Counted from the stretch's first letter, positions 29,779 through 41,671 are shown. The stretch: DNA of 64,000 nucleotides from Nothophaeocryptopus gaeumannii (GCA_031771865.1 JASISA010000010.1:744001-808000); one strand, 5' to 3'. Made by a program: numbers and translations. Notes: generated by a model from the letters alone, not told the origin.

Positions 29779-30525
29779 GTGTGAGAAAAGAAGTGGAAGA
29801 TCTCGGCCATGGGAACCTGTATTTATGCATGGACGTCAATCCTTTGTCAGCTCTGTCGTAGTGGGGTTGCGATGATGTCGGCGGGGCACACATGATGCCA
29901 AGACACGCAAGATGCAGGTACAACTTCTTCGATATATTATGCATTGTCTCTCGACATTCGATCTTCATCAATCGATTTGAAGAGAACACATTGTCTCGCC
30001 GGCGAAACAGTCATTTGCTCGGTAGTAGCATACCCGACGAGAACATCAGGACCCACTACGAACCCCGAAGCGTGCATCGTTCAAGGCCTCCCCAGAGAAG
30101 GGCTCTCTCTTCGTTATCGCTGTGTTCAGGCAGTTGCTGGAGTTCGAAAAGTCTGGTCGCTCCGAGAAGAGCATCGAGAGCATGTCCGCTGCTTTGCCAT
30201 CTAGTACCACAGCGCTTTCCTTGCAAATAGACAGGCGGGTATCAGGAAGGCCTCGAAAGCCCTGATGCTGCTCTCGCGCCGCGGACTACACGCAGAGCTG
30301 TTGGAAAGAAGTGGCCCGGCTTGACAGGACCAGGTGTGGTCATGTACCCAATGTAGAGAATTTCGGCCTTGAGATCATTGAGCATAGCTCTTGTGCCGTG
30401 GTTCGGTGGCTGGCTTGCCCATGGCTAACAAGATATCATCAATCCGTTTGTTTTGTGAGACCTCTGGTTGCCTTAGAGTTCGTTCGTCGTACAGAGCTAT
30501 GGTCGACATCTGCTATCGTGTTTGC
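29779..30525. other. Intergenic stretch
   Basis: Nothing recognisable. Only short frames are present, between the oxidoreductase promoter and the 3' end of the transcription factor gene. Confidence 0.45.
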
Positions 30526-32454
30526 TTATCGCAAAATCCTCGCAAACGTCGTTTTCTTGATGACCACAGGGCTACCCGGGCCATCCGAAAGCTCCGCAAG
30601 CAGCATGCTTCCAAAATCCTTCGTATAGAACTCCGTCTGGTCGACATGCTTGCCAGGCAGCATCATTGGCTCGAACAGCCGGCATTCCTCAGGCACGTCG
30701 CTTGCGTGAAACGAGGCGGATGTGAAGTTCTCATCGAAAGCCGGACTTCTTCCCATCACGCGCTGCTCTTCGAATTGTACAATCGTTTCGAGATACGATG
30801 CGAGGTAGGCACTGTCGAAGAAGCCTTGTAGGTTGACGCAGCGGATGATGTTGATGCATCGACGTCGGATAGAGGAAGTGCGACATTTTTGCGCGATGAC
30901 CATCACGGTCGTGACGAAGCCTGTTCCGAAGCTGAAGAGCGGAGGGGTGTTGAAGACAGCTTTGGTAGTCGACCCTCCCTCGGCACCTGTCACTGAAAGG
31001 TACTGAGTGGATCCGGCATGCAGGCTGAGGTATTGCTCGGCGATGTCTGTGATGTGGATGAACTGCTCCTCGAATCGGTCTGCTAACATCTCGGTCGCGT
31101 CGCGCCAGGTTTCAACTCGAAACCATATGTAGAAGAAGTAGATCTGCGACAGTAGGTGCTCGGATCGGTTGCTATCGTTCACCGGCACAGTAGCAAAGGC
31201 AGATAGCCATTTGTGCAAGTCTTGTCGGAGGCTTCGAAAGGCGGGCCAGAATTCGTCATCAGCGTCAAGTGGTAGGACTCGCGCTACGCAGCCAAGATGG
31301 AACTCTTGCGTCTCTTCGTCGAGGCCTTGCAGAAGCTCTGGTTGCTCGTCTAGGTAGTCCTCACAGGTGGAGAGCAGCAGTCCAAATGTGTCGTTTGCCC
31401 TTTGGCCTAGGTAATCGAGGTGCATGTGAGCCTGTGGGAGGGAATGGAAAGCTGATGGAAGAGGGTCCAGGCAGATCGCACTCAGGTACCTATGATGAAA
31501 GGTACATATTAGCGGGTCCTCATCTTACTAGGTGCAATGAGACCTACGGCTCCTCTTCATCCACCATATTCAGGTCATTGTCCATCAGCACGAAGGTGTA
31601 CTTCAATGCATCCAAATAGCTTCGCATCGTTGTAGTCGTGGTGATGACCCGGTCGCCTTCCCGGCCCAGCGCGGGATCGCCATGAGCATGTTCGTAGAGA
31701 ATCCGCAGGCCGGTCCGAAGGTGTAGATTAGCTTTGTCGTCATGCCCGGAGTAGGCCTCGAAACAGAAGAAGAGAAGACAGGTCAAGAGGACCACCACTA
31801 CCTGACTTTCGCTAAGAGCGCTGCTGTGCTTGGCACAGTCTTGGATGTATTGCCGCATCATGGCGACGGCTCCGGTGTATTGATCATTGGCGAACTGGCG
31901 CTGTACCTCGACGACTTGTAACGACGAACATTGTGCTGAAGCTGTCAGTGCCCGATGCATACCGCCCAAAGCAGCGGCTGCATGAGCAATCGCATGCTCC
32001 TGGCGACTCAGGTCCTGGAGGATATGCTGCCACCACAGCCTTTGGGGAAGCTGCTGAAGCGTGAACGTGTAGAAGTACTCGAGAGAGATGTTCTCATGGC
32101 TGTTGAGGCTGGTGCGTGCGACAATGGGTCGCTCTAAGATCGCAGGCTCGATCCGTCTTTGAGGCGCGGTATGTTTGGGAAGAGGAACGGCATCGTAGCC
32201 GCCGCAGATTCGATCACCCCGTTGACAGGTGCTGCATGTTGCTAGTGTCCAACAGTCAGAGGCAATTGCTTAAGTAAGTGTAATCAGTGATGCCTTACGC
32301 CGACCCTCATCGCATTTGACGTGTCGTGCTCTGGAGAAAGTCAGCGGGCTTCATCTCGACAATGAATCAGAATATCTTCGACGAACCGGCAAGTACGGCA
32401 TCCATTACGAGTCTTTGTATGCTTAGCACGCTTCCTTACTACCGGAATAGTCAT
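30526..32454 (-). CDS. Zn2Cys6 fungal-specific transcription factor
   Basis: Nuclear DNA-binding regulator, 585 aa from four exons: 32454-32387, 32330-32299, 32241-31548 and 31489-30526. The binuclear zinc cluster is spread over the first three exons and only becomes whole after splicing: Cys19, Cys22, Cys29, Cys36, Cys39 and Cys46 in GCRTCRARHVKCDEGRPTCSTCQRGDRIC, preceded by basic KRAKHTKTR. The remainder is the helical middle region typical of this class (LQQLPQRLWWQHILQDLSRQEHAIAHAAAALGGMHRAL, LLTCLLFFCFEAYSGHDDKANLHLRTGLRIL), which resembles aflatoxin-type C6 regulators with a DUF3468-like region. The target genes are unknown. It is not adjacent to a biosynthetic cluster. Confidence 0.92.
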
Positions 32455-32912
32455 GTTGGAGACCGGCCGAGCAACAACAATGTCGCATCATGACGGTCTT
32501 CGGCAGCGCAGAGGTTGCCAAGGTTCACAAGAAATGTCTCAAAGCTTGGGAGAGAGAGACCCTTCTGTGGTGTGCTGGAGCTTGAGTTCAAGCTCGCGTA
32601 AGCTCTGCGGCAAGACCCTTCGCGAAGACGAATCAAATGCGCACGCTTCAGAAGGCAGTGTAGCTAAACGAGGTCAGCGTCACATGACAAATGGGAGGCC
32701 AATAAATTAAGTTCTTCATCTCCGCTGTGCCAGATTCGAGACAAGTTACACGTCTTTGGTTGGGCGTGCTGAACGACGAAGCCACGGATAGGAGTAACGC
32801 GTACTAACACGGAAAAGCTTGCCATCATGTTAGTACAACTTTCGATCCTTGAGTACAACCTGTACAACACCGTCATGTCTCTGTTAGAAATATAAAAAGA
32901 TCCGCTCGAGAA
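32455..32912. other. Divergent promoter of the Zn2Cys6 factor and the BPL_N gene
   Basis: 458-bp spacer between divergent start codons; no motif stands out. Confidence 0.5.
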
Positions 32913-33801
32913 ATGTTATTGCCAAACCTCGCCACTTTGTTTATGGCAATACAAAGTATGATTTCGGCCATCGTTGGCCCCCACAAACACCTCAAAGCAT
33001 TGGTATACCGTGGACCAGCAGCATGCGAGGGATGTCCAGAAGCTGTTGGCGATCTTTTGAAATCGTCCTCGAGCAAGATACGCGTCTCATACGTCGGGCC
33101 GGATGAGAAAATCAAGCTCACTCCAGCGTCCCTGGAAAATGCCGACATCTATGTTCAACCTGGGGGAGGAGGTAAGACCCTACGCACAGGTCTACCGTCC
33201 CAGTGCTGACATGCCGCCAGACATGAACGATGACTGGAAGTACATGGAACCGCATGTCTCAATGATCCAAGATTTTGTTCGTGGAGGCGGTCGATATATG
33301 GGCTTCTGTTTGGGGGCGTATATGGCCGGACATACGCCAGGTTTCGGCCTGCTGGCACCCAAAGACGACGCAGCAGACGAGGAGAGTCAACCGGGGTCTC
33401 AGGTCAAGGGCGAGGATGACGCTGTCATACAAGTCGACTGGACGTTCTCATCGGGATCGAAAGAGGGTATCACAGAGCTTAAGAGGTGGCTCTACTTCCA
33501 AGACGGCGCTGTTATCAAATTGGCGAGAGACTCCAAAGCGAAGGTGCTTGGTCGATATTCCAGCAATGGCGATGTAGCGGCAACGCTGAGTACGTATGGG
33601 ATGGGCTGGGTGGGGCTTGTCGGACCGCATCCAGAAGCCGATGAGGATTGGTGTAAGTCTCGTTTGACGAAAGACACTCGTAGAAATTGGTGCTAATGAA
33701 AAATCGCAGACGATGATGGCCTCGAGAATCCAGATGGCATACATTTCGATATCGGGCATGATTTTGTCGAAGCGGTTGTCAATGCCGGACATGTAGAGTA
33801 G
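32913..33801 (+). CDS. Biotin-protein-ligase N-terminal-like (class I amidotransferase fold) protein
   Basis: Three exons, 32913-33171, 33221-33652 and 33710-33801; 260 aa. The domain resembles the N-terminal part of eukaryotic biotin protein ligases (BPL_N), a glutamine-amidotransferase-like fold: ALVYRGPAACEGCPEAVGDLL, YVQPGGGDMNDDWKYM and the nucleophile-elbow-like GGGRYMGFCLGAYMAG, with the Cys in the usual place. No ligase catalytic domain follows, so this is a stand-alone protein; such proteins are common and uncharacterised in ascomycetes. The hydrophobic first 20 residues could be a weak signal peptide. The first intron leaves the motif QPGGGDMN intact only with the GTAAGA donor. Confidence 0.85.
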
Positions 33802-33890
33802 ACGGTTCGAAGCCATGATAGAGACCGGCTGTGTAAGTTAGACTGATGAATGCCATGGTATTTCTCCCAATATTCGAGATGCACGCGCCA

Positions 33891-34384
33891 TCACTCCCAC
33901 TGGTCGTCATCCGACTCATCGTCTTGCTCGTTCAAAGCATCGTTGACAGCCTCGTCAGCCACCTGTTTCTCTCCTCCTGGAACCAATTTGTATGTCACGC
34001 TTCCCAGCTCAGCTGCCCAATCATCCAATGCTGATGCTTTCTGTATCAAGTCCTGATGTGCGACTGGTTTCCCAGCAGCGTTCATCAAGCCATTCTTCGA
34101 CAGTTTGTAGATCCAATTAGTCATGCAGTCGATAGCATAGCGAGAGTCCGAGTATATCGTGAGATTGATCGAAGCGTTCGAATCCAGCTCTTTGTACTTT
34201 TCTAGAGCCAGCTCGAGAGCCATTACAATGGCTGTGATTTCTGCTCGTGGGCTCGTTGGATGCGAACCCCGCGAAAGCTTTTTCGTCCAGGATGACTATC
34301 CTGCCCCTCTCTTATCGAGTACGGCTGCGGCTGCACCGATCGCATTGGAGTATCCATTCCTTCGGTAAATCACTGTGTAGACCA
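33891..34384 (-). pseudogene. RNase H1-like gene, broken
   Basis: A single frame from ATG 34384 reads through an RNase HI-like domain: MVYTVIYRRNGYSNAIGAAAAVLD, a TAG stop at 34298-34296, then SRGSHPTSPRAEITAIVMALELALEKYKELD, LTIYSDSRYAIDCMTNWIYKLSKNGLMNAAGKPVAHQDLIQ. Both halves are in the same frame, so the stop is a simple nonsense change. The first catalytic Asp (normally VYTDG) is replaced by Val in VYTVI, whereas the Glu of RAEIT and the Asp of YSDS remain. No splice solution that removes the stop was found. A shorter product from an internal ATG (34223) would lack two catalytic residues. Probable pseudogene; origin from a cellular RNase H paralogue or from a retroelement cannot be decided. 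Confidence 0.75.
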
Positions 34385-34815
34385 TTATGACAGTGGCAAT
34401 TGAGGTAACCCGACGAGATCCCTCTGCTGCGGAAGCGTTTGAGGGGTACAAGAGGAAAAGTGAGTGGAAAGTGACAATATTAAAAAGAGGATACTGCCCT
34501 GCCCCCCTTGTCCGTGTCGAGTCTATCTGCGTGTTTGAGTCATCGGTGCCCAACAATGTCGAGCAAGAGGCGGGACTCGAAGACAATGCCAGCTTGTGTC
34601 CTGAGGTTTGCTAATGAGAGTTCGACGAGTCGCGATATGAAGATCACGGTGAAAGTAGCAGGCGACGTGCAGGTGGTTGATCTTCGGCGCGTGCAAGACG
34701 CGACTGATCTCTGCGTGCCTGAGGCACATCGTTATTCACGAGCACTTTCCACGCTCAATCCCTTGACTCCTTTCTCTCGAACACATCTTTGAGCGAACAT
34801 CCAACACAGCGCAAA
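34385..34815. other. MED4 promoter region
   Basis: 431 bp upstream of MED4; no gene seen and no clear element. Confidence 0.4.
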
Positions 34816-35711
34816 ATGGCCAGCATGCTCTCCGAGTTCCAAACGGGCTACCAACGAGTGGAGTCGAGCCTGCAGAAGCTTATAGACTCTATCGCAGCGT
34901 ACAATCCGTCCACCTCTGCCGCCGATGAGCTATACTCTGGACACGAAGCGATAGACGCAAATCTGGAGAAGCGTAGGTGCTCGATTAACGTCAGCGACTG
35001 CACGTACTCATAGTAATCATAGTCGTGGAGCATCAGCAGAACCATCAGCGCATACAAGAGCTGCGCCAGACATCCGAGTCTCTCGACCAGACTATCAAGA
35101 ACACGATTCGACTCCTCGCAGACACGCGCAAAGAGATCCAAGCAATACCTTCGATCGACCGATCCGAACGACGTGAAGTCAAAATCAGCGACCTCCTCGC
35201 GTATGCCAAATTCATTGCGCCTACTACTGTGCCTCCGACTTTCCGCAAACCACTTCCAGAAGACCTCCAATCTAAGCCCGCTGCCAAAACTGCAGACTCT
35301 GCAGATGCACCTCAAATCACAAATGGCATCGCGACACCAGGCCAAGATGCTGCAGACACAAATGCGCCTTACACGAAGAGCACAGAGACGACAGCTTTGA
35401 AGGTCATGGCCGAGACTGACAAGGCCTGGCTGAAGCCTGAGAACCTGCCTTTCGAGCCATGGCCAAGCCAGGGTATTATAGCAAGCGGCGCCCTTGGAGA
35501 AATTCAAAAGATGCTGGAGGATGGAGTGGATCCGGCGACTGTGCTCAGCAAGGAGGAGCAGGAGGCCGAGGACCAAAGGAAGAAGGAGAGGGAAGAGCAG
35601 GAGAAGAGAGAAGCTGCGGAGAAGGAGCAGAGGGCAAAGGCGAGCTTTGGAGACTACGGCAGTGGAAGGAGAGGGACCGTCGCGGAGCCTTTCAACCCGG
35701 ATGACCTGTGA
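34816..35711 (+). CDS. MED4: Mediator complex subunit 4
   Basis: Subunit of the middle module of the Mediator coactivator of RNA polymerase II, nuclear. Two exons, 34816-34972 and 35014-35711, with a 41-nt intron; 284 aa. N-terminal helices with heptads (SEFQTGYQRVESSLQKLIDSI and VEHQQNHQRIQELRQTSESLDQTIKNTIRLLADTRKEI) lead to the Med4 signature ISDLLAYAKFIAPTTVPPTF. Then follow a Pro/Ala/Thr-rich linker, a conserved-looking KAWLKPENLPFEPWPSQGIIASGALGEIQ and a highly charged KEEQEAEDQRKKEREEQEKREAAEKEQR helix. The ATG at 34816 is used because the frame upstream has no ATG. Confidence 0.9.
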
Positions 35712-36313
35712 AGATGGGAGCAGATGGACAGAGGGCACAAACAACAAAACCATGGGCGCCTCTGTTGGACTGTCAGCTGAGCGTTCGTTGACGCCGCGAC
35801 GTGTCCGACATGAACGAGGGTCAGACCAGAACACCACGCTCGACATGCATCGCTTAGGAAGTTCAGCAACGAACTCTTGTTCCCAAAGAGCGATAATTGC
35901 TTAGGACTGTCTACGTTTCGGGAGAGGCAATTCCGGAATTGGACGAATTTCTCTCCTGCTTCATCGAGGACCCACAACAGAGCAACATCGCATATATCTG
36001 CAAGATATAGGAGGAGGTCAATCGGGCGCTGTTCACGCGAGAACGCTCTAGTTTCATCCGTACATTTGACACGGGCACAGACCATGCGGCTGTCCCGCTG
36101 TCATCCGCCGGAACTTTGGCGATGAACGTTCCACGTTACAAGCATCACATACATCGCCGTATATACATTCCAGCAGTTCTTGAACTTGAGGAATCTGCAG
36201 GGCACCTCGAACTGTTCGACCTCGTCAGCTTGACACAAAAGCCAGAGAAGTCGGAGTCTATGTAGCATGAGAGCGTAGCTATCTTCTCAATGCCCTGGGA
36301 CCAATAGCCCAAC
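35712..36313. other. Convergent 3' region between MED4 and the aldehyde dehydrogenase
   Basis: 602 bp between two converging stop codons; no gene recognised. Confidence 0.5.
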
Positions 36314-37806
36314 TTATGCCTTTGCCAAATACAAGCTACGCACTTGGCACCAGCCCTTAAGGCCCGCCTCGCCGTTCTCACAACCGACACCGCTTCCCTT
36401 GAAGCCTCCAAATGGAACCTCCTACGCAAGACATTAGCGACTAAGCAATTCATACATGTACATTGGGGCAAACTCACCGGATGCTGCTGCATCATCGTGT
36501 TTGTCCAGACAACACCAGCCTCGACTTGGCGGGCGAGCTTCTCGACACGAGCCAAGTCCTTGCCATAGATAGTGGCACCCAAGCCCCAAGATGAGTCGTT
36601 GATGCGCTTGATCAGATCCTGGTCATCCTTCCATTTGAGCAGTGGGACGATTGGTCCAAAAGGCTCTTCTTGCACAAGACGGCTGGTCTCAGGAGGGTTG
36701 TTAACGAGAGTCAGCGGTGCGAAGAACCCGGGTCCTTCGGGGATCTTTCCGCCAGTCAAGAAATCATGGCCCTCCTTCTGCGACTCGGCGAAAAATTCGC
36801 TGACCTTCTCATAGACCTGTCTGTTGTTCAACGGGCCATAGGAAATGCCTTCATTTTGACCGGGTCCCACACCTGCTTGCTTGGCTGCTTCCACCAGTGC
36901 CTTCGATAGCTTCTCGAACACGTCCTCGTGCACGTAGATGCGCTTGCTTGCGTGACAGACTTGGCCGGAATTGAAGAAAGCGCTAAGCAGGATGGTTGGT
37001 GCGACCTTCTCGACATCGATATCTGGCAGGACGACACAAGCATCATTACCGCCCAGCTCCAGCGTGACACGCTTCAAGGTTGCAGCGCAGCTCTTTTGCA
37101 CCAGGCGACCTGTTGCCGTGCTGCCAGTGAACGAAATCTTGCGAATCTTTGGGTGCTCCGTGACCCAAGGACCCAAGCTGTCGTCGCCCAACACAATCTG
37201 CACAACGCCAGGCGGCAAGTGTCTGTTGAACAGCTCGACACACCTAACATCGCACAGAGGTGTGAAAGGCGAAGGCTTGATAATGATCGTGTTTCCCGTG
37301 AGGACGGCAGGAATAATCTTCCAGATCATGAGGAGCACTGGGAAGTTCCATGGCACAATACCCGCGGTAACGCCTAAGGGAACGTACTGCTCAATTGCTC
37401 GCGTCTCGTTGTTCTCCCAAACCACCTTCTCTTTGATTTCCATACCCGGCATACGCTCGAACCATTCGTAGACAAGCTCCACCTCACCCTGTGCGAATGC
37501 GGTGGCTTTGCCTTGCTCGAGCACAAGCAGATCGATGATGTCCTTGCTCATCGCCTTGTATTCCTTGCCAACGGCCTCGATGGCCTTTGCACGCTCTTGC
37601 CAGGTGGTCTTTGACCATGATTCGAACGCCTTTTGTGAGTGTTGTACGGCTTCATCGAGGACCTCGCGCGTGGCGATGGGTACTGAAGCGATCTTCTGCT
37701 CAGTTGCCGGGTTGATGACATCCAGCGTCTTTGCACCTTTGGCGTCGTATGCCTTGCCGTTGATGATGTGGGAGAAAGATCCCTCTAGAAGTTCGTGAGA
37801 TGCCAT
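36314..37806 (-). CDS. NAD(P)-dependent aldehyde dehydrogenase
   Basis: Oxidises an aldehyde to the acid; class of betaine/aromatic/aliphatic ALDHs. Two exons, 37806-36478 and 36421-36314, with a 56-nt intron; 478 aa. Motifs: VPLGVTAGIVPWNFPVLLMIWKIIPAVLTGNTIIIKPSPFTPL (cofactor site), FTGSTATGR, VTLELGGNDACVVLPD with Glu250, FFNSGQVCHASKRIYV with catalytic Cys284 and EEPFGPIVPL. The spliced exon supplies EVPFGGFKGSGVGCENGEAGLKGWCQVRSLYLAKA, the normal C-terminal part. Reading on unspliced would give an unrelated tail. No targeting signal, so probably cytosolic. The substrate cannot be read from the sequence. Confidence 0.93.
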
Positions 37807-38962
37807 TTTGATAGTGAAGAATTGTATATGCAGTGTGGATATGGAATCGAGAACTGACAGAAGTGATTAAGAATGATACTACCTTGACCAAGGATATGTG
37901 TATTGACCTCGGCTTTCATTACGCCATAGGAGCTCTAGACTCTAGACCAGACTCGTGAAGGCGCTGATGGAGTGTCCCTCCGTCGTCCCGCTAAAAGTGG
38001 CGGTGGTTGAACGGACTTTCGTATGTGCCTCAGGCAAGTTGGGCGGGGGAGGGGTGATGGGACGCGGACATCCTCCAGAAGAGGATTAGATCGGGCGGAC
38101 GTTCCCGCTGTCACCAGCCGGAACCATGCTGATCGAATCTCCACTTCGCTCTTTCCTCTTCCACTCTTCATGACTCTCCTTCTATTTCCATCGCACCGTT
38201 TCTTACTTCACCTGCAATATCGTACTCTCTTAACATTAACAACACATCTCATACGCTATGCGCTGTTCATTCTACGATACAAACCTATTTGGCCACGAGA
38301 TCACACGGTGGCGGCGAGACTACACGCGTGCAGGAAGCCAGATCTGCAGCCGCCGTGCTCTTGCCATTCGGCGGCAAAGGAGTGCAGCAGCTTGAAACAA
38401 CAGCGCCAGGAGGGAGACTGACACCCGCTGACCGCACCGCACCGACTCTTCACCACCCATTGTCCTGCATCCAACCGTTGTTACATCCCTGCAGCCATCT
38501 GCAGCTCATGTCGTTCGCAAGTCGCAACGCTCTGACAGCAACGGTTTTCCGGTACTATTACTACTACTACTGCTGCTGAGACTCCCGAAAGGTGCAGTAG
38601 GAAAGAATCCAGTTTCCGGTGCCACTTTTTCATGTAAGCCTGGTGGTGAGTGGCTATCTTTGTGTCTCTTAAAATGTTTCATAGGGCGTCCTTTTCCGGA
38701 TGAGCAGCCGCCGCTCCTTTCGCCTGCCCAGTCTCTCGTTGTTGACTCGTTGTTTGATTTTCGCGGTCGAGGCGAATGCTCGCGACGCTTGTACCTCTTC
38801 TCTGCAGCGCGCGTACACATTGGCTGCGTTGTTTTGGTCTGCGATCTTCTCTGTTGCTCTTCGCGTTTGAATCGGGATCGAGCGAGAAACATACCTACCT
38901 ACACCCTTCTGGATGTTGCGAATGGGAATGTCGATGCTGGAAGCGCGAGACGAGCGACGATA
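37807..38962. other. Intergenic stretch with a trinucleotide run
   Basis: Divergent promoter region of the dehydrogenase and the next gene. A TAC/TGC trinucleotide run lies at 38552-38579. Pyrimidine-rich segments follow. Coding upstream of 38963 is open but has no ATG that gives a convincing signal peptide. Confidence 0.45.
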
Positions 38963-40525
38963 ATGAGGAAGCGCCAGAGGGATGATCGCCAGGATGGCGA
39001 TGTCTGGGAGGACTTCTGGTCTTGGCTCATTGAGCAACTCCAACAGCAAATACCGGCGGCTACCTCGAATCCTACTTTGTCGCAGACCAGGTTACTGTCT
39101 TCTGCGCCGCTCTCGAGCATGCCTGGAACAGTTGTCGTGACTGTGCCTTACTCGACAACGACGGTTCATGACACGACAATCTGGAGGACTTCCTGTGTCA
39201 CAGTTCCAATACCGGTGACAACTTCAACGGCAACTTCATCCTCGGCTTCGACGCTTTCGTTGTCGACATCACAAGCAGCAGCGACACAGTCTGCTGCACA
39301 AAATTCGACTAAGTCGTCCGCTATCTCAAGCCATACCATCTCCAGCACTCAACAATATCTGCCATCGGTTGTGACAATGAGTTCCGATCCGGTGCTTCCA
39401 CCTGTCGTAGTACCCGGTACAAGCAGTTCTCCTTCTCCCAGCGCGACGGCAAGCTACATCACCAGCCAGGATTCTCCGGGTTCGCCATCGCCTGGACAAA
39501 AGCGCGCCATTGTTGGGGGTCTCTCTGGAACAATCGCCGGTCTGGTCTTTGTTGGTCTCATCATATGCCTTATCCTGCGGATGCGAAGAAAGAAGTACGA
39601 TCAAGATCAGCCATCGCTCAACGAGAAGGCGCTACCTCCTCCGCCAGCGCAAAGGTGGAGTGGACTCGCCGCCGTTCTTCCTGTCATTCGCGAGTCCCCA
39701 CAGCAACCCGAAAGGCCAGAAAGTGCATCGCCTGTCTCCGTAGATGAAGACCACAGGATCATTCGCATGAGCACCAAGCATTGGCCGAGACCATTCGCAC
39801 CTGGCGAAGGCCAAGGCTACAGAGACTCGGTTCCGCCCGGCCAGCTTCGAGTTGTGAATCCAGACTCCCGGCCGACCAGCATGAGCCCGAGAAGACCTTC
39901 TGAAACGGAGGGTACCTTATTCCGCAAGCAACAGCAGAACTCCCTCTCAGGGTGTGTCTTTGGCTTACCAGAGTCACGCTCGAACTCACGAGGCGGGAAT
40001 CGTCCACATTCTGGCGAAAGGCCAACCATCACCGTTGTCGACCCAACATTGTCACGAGAATGCATAGCGCCTTATGCTCAAACGCCTTCTTTCAGATCAT
40101 ATCCTTCACTTTCCTCATTACCAACTATACAGAACCGGACCCCGGAGGACCCTTTTCTATCGCCACATGCCCAAACAGGCAATGCACAGGTCGCAGAAGC
40201 GGCTGCATCTGGATCACGACGGCCACGAAGGCCGACGCTGGATTCAGTACAAAGTGCGGCTGGAACAGCCAGTAGAACACTTGGCAGTCATCTCAACAAC
40301 TTCCTACATCCTTTCCGATCACGACCAAGCAATCCCGCTGCGCAACAACAAACACCGACTAACGTCCGCGGACTATCTCATTTCTCCATATCATCGGATT
40401 CCTCACGGATATCGCGAAGGAGCGACCCTTTTGATCTAAGTGTGAGGGGAAGTACAGGGAGGGGAGCGCATGAATTCCAGAGGCGAGGCCAGACGCCCAA
40501 TTGGATATTGTATGAGGGCACGTGA
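38963..40525 (+). CDS. Single-pass membrane protein with Ser/Thr-rich ectodomain
   Basis: Type I-like architecture: about 160 residues rich in Ser, Thr and Ala (likely heavily O-glycosylated), a membrane segment AIVGGLSGTIAGLVFVGLIICLIL, a stop-transfer RMRRKKY, then a 300-residue disordered cytoplasmic tail rich in Pro, Ser and Arg. This plan resembles Mid2/Wsc-like wall sensors and related fungal surface proteins, without a WSC or cysteine-rich domain. The frame is open from 38660, so the true N terminus may lie further up or in an upstream exon; from 38963 (MRKRQRDD, 520 aa) there is no signal peptide, which is odd for this topology. Function unknown. Confidence 0.65.
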   Translation: MRKRQRDDRQDGDVWEDFWSWLIEQLQQQIPAATSNPTLSQTRLLSSAPLSSMPGTVVVTVPYSTTTVHDTTIWRTSCVTVPIPVTTSTATSSSASTLSLSTSQAAATQSAAQNSTKSSAISSHTISSTQQYLPSVVTMSSDPVLPPVVVPGTSSSPSPSATASYITSQDSPGSPSPGQKRAIVGGLSGTIAGLVFVGLIICLILRMRRKKYDQDQPSLNEKALPPPPAQRWSGLAAVLPVIRESPQQPERPESASPVSVDEDHRIIRMSTKHWPRPFAPGEGQGYRDSVPPGQLRVVNPDSRPTSMSPRRPSETEGTLFRKQQQNSLSGCVFGLPESRSNSRGGNRPHSGERPTITVVDPTLSRECIAPYAQTPSFRSYPSLSSLPTIQNRTPEDPFLSPHAQTGNAQVAEAAASGSRRPRRPTLDSVQSAAGTASRTLGSHLNNFLHPFRSRPSNPAAQQQTPTNVRGLSHFSISSDSSRISRRSDPFDLSVRGSTGRGAHEFQRRGQTPNWILYEGT

Positions 40526-41167
40526 ATGTTGAAAGACAGCACCGTATGAGCATATATTGTAACAGTACGAACTGACGAGAGATGGCATGGAGCGATATAC
40601 CCCGGACCGACACTTTGCACTGGGCAGTAATCGGATTGGCATGTGTAATATTAGACGCTGTATCAGAAGCTCGCAAGAGCACGTCAAGAAAAGGCTCTTC
40701 GTGAAAAGGAGAGAGAGAGGTGAGGTGAGTCGAGACGGTGAAGCTTACTTACATACGTTTCAAACGGCTGACGAACGTCTTGGCGTTGAAACGATCTTCA
40801 CGCTTGTCATGCCCTACCCGATCCTGCAGACTTCCTCCGGCTTGACTCATTGGTTCTGCTCTGGTTCAGGGTCAACTTCAGACTTCAGCTGAGTGACGGA
40901 GCTACGAAAATCGGCGACAACATTGAGTAGTAGTGTCATGAAGAACAGAGACCATCCATACCTCGACCAAGAATGAAACTCCAATCAATGATCAATCCAT
41001 TTCCAACCACCAACAACAAGAAACCTGTCGTTACCACGCAGTGACCACGACGGAACAATCGCGCCCCGGGAACACATAATTTCGCAAATCCATCGAGTCA
41101 GTCAATAGCCGCGACTTCTCTAGAGCCTCCCTGTTCTATACATCCGTATCCGTTACGTATCTCTCAC
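40526..41167. other. Intergenic gap
   Basis: Nothing recognisable apart from a short purine-rich run near 40707-40730. Confidence 0.4.
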
Positions 41168-41539
41168 ATGCCAAAAATTACTTTCCTTGCTCGGCCAAGT
41201 TTCTCACCTGCCTTATCAAAAAAACAACAACAAAAAGACACGTACAAAGGCCAATCCGTCCCTCCCGGTCGACGCCTCAATACTCCCTCAGGCTGTCGAG
41301 ACATTGTTGGAACAGGAATAATCCATACTCTTAAAGTCATCATAGAAGAATACCCGGGATACTACTTTGATGTGAAGGATCTCGTGACGACGATAAATGG
41401 CGAAGTGAATGGAGAGTGTAGAGCGCAAGTCTTCATCACTTATGACTTGCATGGGTTTCCGGAGGAGTTGGTATGGAGGAATGTGGGGACTGTGAAGTTT
41501 TGGGCATTTGGGGGATGTTTGGAAGATTGGGGGTTTTGA
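41168..41539 (+). CDS. Small hypothetical protein, possible NTF2-like remnant
   Basis: 123-codon frame. The N-terminal 45 residues are basic and unconserved. The remainder (HTLKVIIEEYPGYYFDVKDLVTTINGEVNGECRAQVFITYDLHGFPEELVWRNVGTVKFWAFGG) has the strand pattern of SnoaL/NTF2-like proteins, in which a helix is followed by YPxYxxxVxD and V-x-G-x-A-x-V-F-I. It stops before the usual final strand, so it may be truncated or lack a 5' exon. Weakly supported. Confidence 0.4.
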   Translation: MPKITFLARPSFSPALSKKQQQKDTYKGQSVPPGRRLNTPSGCRDIVGTGIIHTLKVIIEEYPGYYFDVKDLVTTINGEVNGECRAQVFITYDLHGFPEELVWRNVGTVKFWAFGGCLEDWGF

Positions 41540-41671
41540 AAGTTTGCCTGGGAGAGTCTAGGAGGAAACGGAGGGTGGATTGAAGGGAGGAAAAGCAGAT
41601 AGAAGATAGAAAGTAGAAGGTAGAAGGGTAGAAAGGTAAATGCTGAACTTGGAGTTTGCATTGGGCTAGAG

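Noticed and set aside
34848..35846. 332-codon minus-strand open frame
   Set aside because: Exact antisense shadow of MED4; its leucine runs are the complement of the Lys/Glu-rich helix.
36145..36313. Unspliced or third-exon C terminus for the aldehyde dehydrogenase
   Set aside because: Reading on after the first splice reaches a TAA at 36316-36314, with GLKGWCQVRSLYLAKA as the usual family end.
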